Shown here piece after piece: positions 25,036-31,183 of a stretch of DNA of 46,093 nucleotides (position 1 is the first letter of the stretch; each line of letters starts with the position of its first letter). Below the pieces are notes generated by a model. It was given only the letters and a program-made list of their open reading frames with translations, ran no database searches and was not told where the DNA came from. Made by a program: the position numbers and the translations under genes. Source of the stretch: Pseudomonadota bacterium (GTDB lineage Bacteria; Pseudomonadota; Gammaproteobacteria; Burkholderiales; Burkholderiaceae_F). The DNA lies in assembly GCA_021825945.1 (NCBI GenBank), contig JAKAFN010000012.1, positions 1-46,093 of the forward strand. Reading direction: 5' to 3'.

Positions 25036-25875
25036 ATGAATCGAGTGATCACCGCTGCTGCCGCAGCCGCCATGCTGGCCCTGGCCGGTAGCGCGTATGC
25101 GCAGCACCACAACGACCAGAGCATGGGCAACGCCGCATCGGCGAGCGCCGACCAGACCGTGGCCTTCGTCAACGGCCGTCCCATCAAGCGCTCCGAAATC
25201 GACCTAGTCGTCCGCGAGCTGCACCAGCCCGACACGCCCCAGCTGCGCGCGGGAATTCGCGACAAACTCATCGAACTGGACGTGCTGATGCAGGAAGCCC
25301 GCCACCGCCGCATCACCGATCGCGAAAGCGTCCGCTTCCAGGCCGACAATGCCGCACGTTCGGTCTACATCCAGGCGCTGCTGCGCGACGAGATCGCCAA
25401 GCACAAGCCCACCGAAGCGCAGATCCAAGCCGAATATGACCGGGAAGTCAAGCTTGCGGGCGACAAGGAATACAAGGTCCACCACATCCTGGTGAAGACC
25501 GAGCAGCAAGCCCAGGACATCATCGCCCAACTCAACAAGGGCGCGAGCTTCAGCGCCCTGGCGAAGAAGGACAGCCTGGACCCCGGCTCGGCGTCGAACG
25601 GCGGCGGTCTGGGCTGGGCGCCGGCGGCCGCATATGTGCGACCGTTCGCCGATGCCGTCACCGGGCTGCATAAGGGTCAGGTCAGCCAGACCCCGGTGCA
25701 CACCCAGTTCGGTTGGCACGTGATCCGTCTCGACGACGAGCGTCCGATCCACAACCCGTCGCTGAACGAAGTCAAATCGCACATCGTCCAGGCGCTGGAG
25801 CAGCGCGAGGCGCAGCAATTCGTCGCCGCGCTGAAGCAGAAGGCATCGGTCAAGATCGTCTCCGCCAATCCCTGA
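25036..25875 (+). CDS. Periplasmic parvulin-type peptidyl-prolyl isomerase
   Basis: SurA/PpiC-type foldase of 279 residues with a Sec signal peptide (residues 1-22, cleavage after SAYA). A helical N-terminal chaperone-like region (about 40-140) begins VAFVNGRPIKRSEID. The parvulin domain (about 150-255) has KVHHILVKTEQQAQDII, the GASFSALAKKDSLDPGSASNGGGLGWA block and FGWHVIRLDDERP, all characteristic of rotamase family members. It should act on unfolded outer-membrane or secreted proteins. A GAGGTGACGG stretch precedes the ATG. A strong terminator follows at 25921-25960. Confidence 0.93.
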   Translation: MNRVITAAAAAAMLALAGSAYAQHHNDQSMGNAASASADQTVAFVNGRPIKRSEIDLVVRELHQPDTPQLRAGIRDKLIELDVLMQEARHRRITDRESVRFQADNAARSVYIQALLRDEIAKHKPTEAQIQAEYDREVKLAGDKEYKVHHILVKTEQQAQDIIAQLNKGASFSALAKKDSLDPGSASNGGGLGWAPAAAYVRPFADAVTGLHKGQVSQTPVHTQFGWHVIRLDDERPIHNPSLNEVKSHIVQALEQREAQQFVAALKQKASVKIVSANP

Positions 25876-25920
25876 CCGCCCGCGTTCCTCCTCCGCTTGC
25901 GCGGGGGGAGCGAATCGCGA

Positions 25921-25960
25921 CGCGCCGGCTCCGCAGCCTTCTGCGGCCGGCGCGTTTTTT
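25921..25960 (+). terminator. Rho-independent terminator after the parvulin gene
   Basis: Outer stem CGCGCCGG/CCGGCGCG (25921-25928, 25947-25954) and inner stem CCGCAG/CTGCGG (25931-25936, 25941-25946) end in six T residues (25955-25960). It also separates this gene from the convergent thioredoxin-fold gene. Confidence 0.85.
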
Positions 25961-25979
25961 CTTTCCCTATCCGCTTTCC

Positions 25980-26546
25980 CTATCCGATTACCGGCTCGTT
26001 CCCCGGCTTCCACTTGACGCTGCAGCCGATCGAGGCGCGCTGCTCGGCGAGGGGCGGCAGGCCGGCCAGCAGGCGATCAGTGGCTTCCCGCAGATCCTTG
26101 CCCGTGGCAATGATCGCGTTCTTCGGCCGGGCGTCGTCGAACTGGCCATGGTATGCAAGACGCAGGTCGCCGTCATACAGGTACAGGTCGGGCGTGCATG
26201 CCGCCTGGTACGCCTTCGCGACGGCCTGATCGCCATCGACGAGATAGGGGAACGCCAGCCGCTTCGCCACCTCGGCGATCCGTTCGGGCGCTTCGTCGGG
26301 ATACGCAACCGGGTCGTTCGGATTGATGCCGACCACCCGGATCCCGCGCTCCGCATAGTCGACGGCGTACTGCTGCAATGCATCGCGCATGCATAACACG
26401 TACGGGCAATGGTTACACATGAAGATCACCAGCGTCCCGCGCGATCCCGCGCAATCGCGCAGGCGATGCATATGCCCTACTCCGTCCGGCAGCGCAAAGT
26501 CCGGCGCCGGAGAACCGATCTCGATCGGATTGGACGATGCCGCCAT
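25980..26546 (-). CDS. Thioredoxin-fold (AhpC/TSA-like) protein
   Basis: Cytosolic thioredoxin-family protein of 188 residues from ATG 26546, preceded by an AAGGAG ribosome-binding site. The N-terminal GSPAPDFALPDGVGHMH is typical of redoxin/TlpA-like folds. The redox motif is CNHC (in FMCNHCPYV). The ACTPDLYLYDGDLRLAYHG cis-Pro region and the C-terminal GCSVKWKPGN motif mark a widespread group annotated simply as thioredoxin-family proteins. It may act as a thiol oxidoreductase or peroxidase; the substrate is unknown. It is divergent from the SYLF gene, with 115 bases between starts and a TACAAT -10-like box on its strand (26631-26626). Confidence 0.85.
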   Translation of the reverse strand: MAASSNPIEIGSPAPDFALPDGVGHMHRLRDCAGSRGTLVIFMCNHCPYVLCMRDALQQYAVDYAERGIRVVGINPNDPVAYPDEAPERIAEVAKRLAFPYLVDGDQAVAKAYQAACTPDLYLYDGDLRLAYHGQFDDARPKNAIIATGKDLREATDRLLAGLPPLAEQRASIGCSVKWKPGNEPVIG

Positions 26547-26661
26547 TCCTTCTTCTCCTTCTTGGTTTCGAATCCATGGTCCCGCGATGAACGCACCGAT
26601 GTTCCGGCCCGCTCCTGATTCCGCTATTGTATTGACCTTTGGCACCCTCACGAGGATCACG

Positions 26662-27225
26662 ATGGCCCACCCCCCATTCCGCGCATTCCCGTCGATCGCC
26701 GCATGGTTCGCAATGGCCATCCTGCTGGCACTGCCGTTCCGCGCCCATGCCGAATCGCGCGAGGAACTCAACGCCGACGTCCACGAGGCGGTACAGAAGC
26801 TCTATCACACCAGTTCCGCGGCCCAGGAACTGGCCGGAAAAGCCGCCGGCATGCTGGTATTCCCCAAGGTGCTCAAGGCCGGCTTCGTCATCGGCGGCGA
26901 ATATGGAGAAGGCGCGCTACTCATCCATGGACGCACGGTGGCCTACTACAACATCGCGGCGGCATCGATCGGCTTCCAACTCGGCGTGCAGGAGAAGAGC
27001 GTCGCGATCCTGTTCATGACGCCGGAGAGTCTTGCCAAGTTCCGCGCCAGCGAAGGCTGGAAGGCAGGCGTGGACGGCTCGGTCGCCATCGCGACCCTGG
27101 GAACGGGCAAGACGATCGACACGAACACGGCGCAAAAACCGATCATCGGCTTCGTCTACTCCAACAAGGGGCTGATGTACAACCTCACCCTGGAAGGGGC
27201 GAAGATCACCCGCATCGACAAGTAA
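26662..27225 (+). CDS. SYLF/YSC84-domain periplasmic lipid-binding protein
   Basis: Exported protein of 187 residues: a signal peptide (about 1-30, ending FRAHA) followed by a SYLF domain. Domain signatures include AGKAAGMLVFPKVLKAGFVIGGEYGEGALL, the YYNIAAASIGFQLGVQEKSVAILFMT block, and the C-terminal PIIGFVYSNKGLMYNLTLEGAKI. SYLF proteins bind phosphoinositides in eukaryotes; in bacteria they are small secreted or periplasmic proteins of uncertain role. ATG 26662 has a GAGGA ribosome-binding site. A bidirectional-looking terminator follows at 27271-27300. Confidence 0.9.
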   Translation: MAHPPFRAFPSIAAWFAMAILLALPFRAHAESREELNADVHEAVQKLYHTSSAAQELAGKAAGMLVFPKVLKAGFVIGGEYGEGALLIHGRTVAYYNIAAASIGFQLGVQEKSVAILFMTPESLAKFRASEGWKAGVDGSVAIATLGTGKTIDTNTAQKPIIGFVYSNKGLMYNLTLEGAKITRIDK

Positions 27226-27270
27226 ACCCAGGGGCGATGCACCCGACACGACAAAAGAGGAAAGATCCCC

Positions 27271-27300
27271 AAAAACCGGCGCGAGGCGCCGGTTTTTTTT
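27271..27300 (+). terminator. Rho-independent terminator after the SYLF gene
   Basis: ACCGGCGC/GCGCCGGT stem with a GAG loop, flanked by A5 on the left and T8 on the right, so it could work on either strand. The rest of the 305-base gap up to the merR start holds the palindrome at 27416-27430 and the MerR-type promoter at 27445-27475. Confidence 0.88.
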
Positions 27301-27415
27301 CGGCTGCCCCCGATACCCGACGTCGCCCTCGCGGGGGGCCGACGCCGCAAAAAACCACAGGCCACGAGGTCTTTGCCGCAACGAGATAAATACGACATCT
27401 TCTCGAGCAAATGCA

Positions 27416-27430
27416 TCTTTTGTCAAAAGA
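27416..27430. repeat. Perfect 15-base palindrome upstream of merR
   Basis: TCTTTTGTCAAAAGA (seven-base arms around a central T) lies 14 bases upstream of the merR -35 box. The A/T-rich composition and position suggest a second regulatory site; no binding protein is evident. Confidence 0.35.
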
Positions 27431-27444
27431 GCATGGGATTCCTC

Positions 27445-27475
27445 TTGTGCCTGCACCCCGGTGCAGCGATATCCT
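27445..27475 (+). promoter_or_regulatory. MerR-type promoter with 19-base spacer and dyad operator
   Basis: TTGTGC (27445-27450) and TATCCT (27470-27475) are separated by 19 bases, longer than the optimal 17. The spacer contains the dyad CTGCACC-CC-GGTGCAG (27451-27466), centred close to its middle. This is the standard layout at MerR-family promoters, where the activator untwists the DNA to realign -35 and -10. It points toward the merR gene itself (start 27531) and the cyclase gene beyond. Confidence 0.72.
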
Positions 27476-27530
27476 GATCTCGTTGTCGCACGGACAAGCA
27501 TTTTCGCCTTCATTCCGTACGCGCCGCGAA

Positions 27531-27959
27531 GTGACCTCGAACAATAAACTCACAATCGGCAAGCTGGCCCAGACCGCGGGGGTGCGGGTTTCCACGATCC
27601 GGTATTACCAGCGACAGGGTCTCCTGCGCGAGCCTCGGAAACCGGAACTAGGCGGATTCCGCGCGTACGAAGAAGCCGACGTGCGGCGCTTGCTGTCGAT
27701 CCTCCAGGCCAAGGGACTGGGATTTACCTTGGCGGAAACGGAGACGCTGCTCGACTCGCTCGATCGACGCGATTGCCAATCCATTCTGGACCTCGCCGGC
27801 CGGAAGCTGCGCGCGGTCGAAAGACAGATCGACGCCTTGGAAAAAGCCCGCCAAGCGCTCGCCAGCATGCTTGGCGACTGTATCCAGGATTGCCCGGATC
27901 CGTGCCACGTCATCCGCAACCTCGCGGCCCAGAACATTCAAACCGCCGATGGCGCGTAG
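27531..27959 (+). CDS. MerR-family metal-type transcriptional regulator
   Basis: MerR-family activator of 142 residues from GTG 27531. The N-terminal winged helix has LTIGKLAQTAGVRVSTIRYYQRQGLL and the RAYEEADVRRLLSILQAKGLGF block, followed by the long dimerisation helix. Metal-ligand positions: a Cys in RRDCQSI at the place where divalent-metal sensors (MerR, ZntR, CadR) have Cys and copper sensors have Ser. The C-terminal loop reads DCIQDCPDPCHVI, with outer Cys eight positions apart as in CueR plus an extra Cys between them. A thiophilic metal effector is likely but no metal pump or mer gene is nearby. An upstream in-frame ATG (27411) is unlikely because it would place the promoter inside the gene. 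It precedes a diguanylate cyclase gene. Confidence 0.9.
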   Translation: MTSNNKLTIGKLAQTAGVRVSTIRYYQRQGLLREPRKPELGGFRAYEEADVRRLLSILQAKGLGFTLAETETLLDSLDRRDCQSILDLAGRKLRAVERQIDALEKARQALASMLGDCIQDCPDPCHVIRNLAAQNIQTADGA

Positions 27960-28008
27960 CCTGCGACGACCCGGTTCGCAGGCATTCCTCGACACCACCG
28001 TAGGCACG

Positions 28009-28926
28009 ATGGCCGATTCTCGCCCGCATTGGCGCTCCACCCCGGACTCTCAAAACCGCAACATCCTTGCAGCGATCCGTCAACTCGATACCGCCGATGA
28101 TGCGCAGCTACGCTGGCTGCTGGAGTTTCTCCGCACCCTCCTCTGCGGCGATACGCAACGCATGCACGGTCCGCCCGAGCTGATCGCGCCGAACGACTTC
28201 GAATCCTGGTTCTCGGCGACCTCGGACCAAACCCAGCAGAGCCCGCCGCCGGACCCGTTGCTCCGCCAGGTGGTGCTCCAGCACCGTGCGATGGCAAATT
28301 GGGCCGGCGCACTGCAGTCCCGGGCCCGTGACCGGGCGGCGATCACCCCGGCGGACTTCGACCGATTCGCCGAGGCGGTGGTGCACTACCACGGATCGTT
28401 GCGCGCCCTCGAGCGCGCACTGATCCACGATGCCTGCATGGCCGATCCTCTGACCGGGGTGTGGAACCGCAGTTCGTTGACCGACCGTCTGGCGGCGGAA
28501 CGCGACCGCGCGCAACGGCACGGCGGCCCTTGCAGTCTGTCGATGATGGACCTCGACCATTTCAAGGACATCAACGATCGCCACGGCCACGCTGCCGGCG
28601 ACCGCGTCCTGCGATCGGTCGTGGACGTCGCGAAGCGGCACCTGCGCCGCTACGATTCGATCTTTCGTTACGGCGGCGAGGAATTCCTCTTCTGCCTGCC
28701 CAACATTTCCGTTCCGGAGGCGCGGAACACGATGGATCGGATCCGCGAGGACATCGCGGCCTTGCGCCTCGCGCTCCCGGATGGTAGCGCCAGCGCCATC
28801 ACCATCACCGCATCGTTCGGTGTCGCGGAAATGGACACGCACCACCCGATCGAAGCCAGCATCGAACGGGCCGACCGCGCCCTGCTTCGCGCCAAGGGCG
28901 GCGGACGCAATCAAGTCTGCACATAG
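28009..28926 (+). CDS. DgcZ-like GGDEF diguanylate cyclase with degenerate CZB domain
   Basis: Soluble cyclase of 305 residues from ATG 28009, or 325 from ATG 27949, which overlaps the merR stop. The C-terminal GGDEF domain is complete: DPLTGVWNRSSL, the MDLDHFKDINDRHGHAAGD metal/nucleotide region and the active site GGEEF at residues 222-226. An inhibitory RxxD site (RRYD) lies five residues before it, and the end reads GRNQVC. The order and spacing of the N-terminal helices resemble the zinc-binding CZB domain of E. coli DgcZ, but only one of four expected zinc ligands (a His in LQHRAMAN) appears kept. It is likely active in c-di-GMP synthesis with altered signal input. It follows merR closely and may share its metal-responsive promoter. 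Confidence 0.88.
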   Translation: MADSRPHWRSTPDSQNRNILAAIRQLDTADDAQLRWLLEFLRTLLCGDTQRMHGPPELIAPNDFESWFSATSDQTQQSPPPDPLLRQVVLQHRAMANWAGALQSRARDRAAITPADFDRFAEAVVHYHGSLRALERALIHDACMADPLTGVWNRSSLTDRLAAERDRAQRHGGPCSLSMMDLDHFKDINDRHGHAAGDRVLRSVVDVAKRHLRRYDSIFRYGGEEFLFCLPNISVPEARNTMDRIREDIAALRLALPDGSASAITITASFGVAEMDTHHPIEASIERADRALLRAKGGGRNQVCT

Positions 28927-28968
28927 TGCCCCGCCCCGCCTCCGCGCCGAACACCAGCTCGGCCTGGA

Positions 28969-28998
28969 TTGCCAACGCAAGCCCCGAAGGCGTATAAA
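28969..28998 (+). promoter_or_regulatory. Sigma70-type promoter of the 29-residue peptide gene
   Basis: TTGCCA (28969-28974) and TATAAA (28993-28998) are separated by 18 bases. They lie just after the cyclase stop and about 35 bases before the start codon at 29033. Confidence 0.55.
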
Positions 28999-29032
28999 GG
29001 AACCCTGGTGCGTTTCCGGAAAGGAGACGATC

Positions 29033-29122
29033 ATGGAAGACGTCCTGTCGAGCCTGCGCTTTTTCGCGCTGTTGATGGCGGCCGTCCTGCTGCTCGGGAT
29101 TGCGTTCTCCGCAATCGCGTGA
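29033..29122 (+). CDS. Small hydrophobic membrane peptide (29 residues)
   Basis: ATG 29033 is preceded by a strong AAGGAG ribosome-binding site at the ideal spacing (AAGGAGACGATC-ATG) and by its own promoter. The product starts MEDVLSSLRFF and continues as one hydrophobic helix (ALLMAAVLLLGIAFSAIA). It resembles the many very short single-helix proteins of bacterial inner membranes, but no family was recognised. A GC-rich hairpin follows at 29146-29162. Promoter, ribosome-binding site, helix and terminal hairpin in series make a real gene likely despite its size. Confidence 0.6.
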   Translation: MEDVLSSLRFFALLMAAVLLLGIAFSAIA

Positions 29123-29145
29123 ACGACACGCCCACGCGATCGGGC

Positions 29146-29162
29146 CCCCGCCTCTGGCGGGG
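29146..29162. terminator. GC-rich hairpin between converging genes
   Basis: CCCCGCC/GGCGGGG with a TCT loop, further extended by GGG/CCC pairing outside. It lies between the 29-residue peptide gene (plus) and the methyltransferase gene (minus). There is no T-run, so termination is less certain. Confidence 0.45.
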
Positions 29163-29170
29163 ACCCGCGG

Positions 29171-30187
29171 TCAGTGCCGGGCGACGATGACCGCTTCGTT
29201 GCCACCGGCGAAAAGATGGACTTCGGCCGGCATGTCCACGGCGGCGAACGCATCGACGATTTCCTGCGGATGCAGGAAGTGGTTTCCCTGCACGTGCTCA
29301 CCGAGGTTCTGGAACGCCATGGCGCGGCGGGAAGGGTCGCGCAGATCCGAACGCTGCGCAGGCCACGCCGGCTCCCAGATCACGATGAAACCGCCCGGCC
29401 TGACGTTGTTCCGGAACCATTCGAACACCGGCTCACGTCCTTCCTCCCAGACATGGTGTAGCGCGCGATTCATGGCCACGAGGTCGGCCGGCTCGTCGAG
29501 GGTGAAGTGCCGGATGTCGCCGACGGAGAACCGCACGCGATTCCCCAAACCCTCCGCATCGGCCCGCTCCTGCGCCTGCGAAACGTTCTCCGCGAAACCG
29601 TCGAGACCCAGTCCTCGCAGGTTGCGGCAGCGGCGCGCCAGCGCCCGAAGATACCAGCCGTTGCCGCAGCCGAGATCGACCGCGAGGCCGCCGCGGCGAT
29701 CGATCTCGGCAAACGCCGGAACCGCCGGAACGATGGTGTTTTCGAACATCGGCGCGAAATTGGCTTCGAGCATCGGACCGAACCACGGCAGCAGCGTCTG
29801 CCGCTCCGCCAGCACCGACTCTCCCGGACGTTCCCCGGTTCGCATCAATGCCGCCGCCCGTTCGGCCATATGCGCGGTCAACACCGACTGGATCGCCATC
29901 GACATGACGCCGCCTTCCACACCGGGAACCATGGCCGCCCCCGTTTCCGTGAGCGAAAACGTTTCGCCGTCGGCATCGAGGTATTCGAACGCATAGGCCG
30001 CATCGCACCAGCGGCGCACGTACCCTTCGTCCATGGCGGCGGCCCGCGCCAGCGCGGCCGGTGCCGCCGTCCCCAGGGAATGCAGGGCGGCGAACAATCC
30101 GTTGACGATGCCGATATAGGCGATGTTCAGGCTGAGCGCGGCCTGGGAGCGCTGACGAAACTGTTGAACGCGATCTTCTTTGTTCAT
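29171..30187 (-). CDS. SAM-dependent methyltransferase with N-terminal helix-turn-helix
   Basis: Class I methyltransferase of 338 residues. The N-terminal half is a helical, winged-helix-like dimerisation region (LNIAYIGIVNGLFAALHSLG, then LARAAAMDEGYVRRWCDAAYAFEYL), as in O-methyltransferase-type and Rv2258c-like enzymes. The Rossmann part begins with motif I LAVDLGCGNGWYLRAL near residue 170, followed by LRGLGLDGF, VGDIRHF and PGGFIVIWEP. ATG 30187 has a GAGGA ribosome-binding site; upstream in-frame starts would run into the hydrolase gene. It is 25 bases downstream of the dienelactone hydrolase and probably forms an operon with it. The substrate is unknown. Confidence 0.87.
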   Translation of the reverse strand: MNKEDRVQQFRQRSQAALSLNIAYIGIVNGLFAALHSLGTAAPAALARAAAMDEGYVRRWCDAAYAFEYLDADGETFSLTETGAAMVPGVEGGVMSMAIQSVLTAHMAERAAALMRTGERPGESVLAERQTLLPWFGPMLEANFAPMFENTIVPAVPAFAEIDRRGGLAVDLGCGNGWYLRALARRCRNLRGLGLDGFAENVSQAQERADAEGLGNRVRFSVGDIRHFTLDEPADLVAMNRALHHVWEEGREPVFEWFRNNVRPGGFIVIWEPAWPAQRSDLRDPSRRAMAFQNLGEHVQGNHFLHPQEIVDAFAAVDMPAEVHLFAGGNEAVIVARH

Positions 30188-30212
30188 GGTTTTCCTCGGG
30201 AATCGGGAGTAC

Positions 30213-30983
30213 TCAAAGTTCGCGCCGGAAGAACGCCAGCAACTCGCGCCATGCGCGTTCGGCCTGCGGTTCGTTGTAGATCGGGCGGCCGGTGCGCTCC
30301 GAGAGATCCGGCATGCACCATCCGTGCAGCGTCCCTTCGTACACCACGATCGTCGCGGCAAGCCCCGCCGCAGCGAACGCATCGGCCAAGACCGACTTCG
30401 CCTCGGGCTCGCGTTCATCGTCCCCGGCCGCGATGCCGAAATAAAACGGCGCGCGCATCTTCGACACCAGGCGGTGCGGACTGTTCGGCGCATTGGTCGC
30501 CAGCCCGCCGCCATGAAATGACACGCCGGCGCCGATCCGATCGGGAATGCCGGCAGCAGCCTGCATGGCGAGAACGCCTCCCATGCAGTAGCCGACGACG
30601 CCGACTTTGCCGTGCTTGCGCACGAACGGCTGCGCGTCGAGAAACGCGATGAACGCCGCCACGTCCCGCGCGACCGCCTCGTGCGTCATCGGCGCGCGCA
30701 GCGCCATGAGGCGACTGCGATCGGCCGGATCCTGCAAGTCGAAGACCATTCCGTCCGCGGGCGATTTACCGACCCGATAGAACGGATTCGGGACCAGTAC
30801 CGCATAGCCCTGCTCCGCGAGACGCGTTGCCATGCCGCGGATCGCCGGGCGCAAACCGAAGGCATCGGGAAACAGGATCACCGCAGGGAGTTCGCCTCGC
30901 CCCGGGGCATGCGCAAGCAGGGCATCGCAACGCCCTGCGGGCGTTTCCACATCGACATCGACCAGATTCGATTCGGGATTCAT
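30213..30983 (-). CDS. Dienelactone hydrolase family protein
   Basis: Alpha/beta-hydrolase of 256 residues from ATG 30983. The nucleophile is Cys133 in GYCMGG, the hallmark of dienelactone (carboxymethylenebutenolidase) family enzymes, and the catalytic His is His219 in EGTLHGWC. An Asp in GIAAGDDE probably completes the triad. The N-terminus PAVILFPDAFGLRPAIRGMATRLA is typical. Classical members open the lactone ring in chlorocatechol degradation, but no catechol genes are nearby, so the substrate is uncertain. It is the first gene of a pair with the methyltransferase. Confidence 0.9.
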   Translation of the reverse strand: MNPESNLVDVDVETPAGRCDALLAHAPGRGELPAVILFPDAFGLRPAIRGMATRLAEQGYAVLVPNPFYRVGKSPADGMVFDLQDPADRSRLMALRAPMTHEAVARDVAAFIAFLDAQPFVRKHGKVGVVGYCMGGVLAMQAAAGIPDRIGAGVSFHGGGLATNAPNSPHRLVSKMRAPFYFGIAAGDDEREPEAKSVLADAFAAAGLAATIVVYEGTLHGWCMPDLSERTGRPIYNEPQAERAWRELLAFFRREL

Positions 30984-31183
30984 TCGTGGGTTTCTCCCAG
31001 TTCCAGGTTTTCGAACGCCCGATTCTAGAGGCTGCGGGCACCGCGATACCCCCGAACCGGCAGGAGCAATGTCGCGAGAGCACCGGGTCGTCATGCGCAC
31101 TTCATGGATTGTCCGTATGGTGATCCCGGCGCGCGCTATCGACCCCCTTCATTCATTGCTCTCCTTTCGCAATAGGAGTCATC

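Noticed and set aside
27531..27959. SoxR-type redox sensor
   Set aside because: The cysteine spacing does not match the SoxR iron-sulphur motif (C-x2-C-x-C-x5-C).
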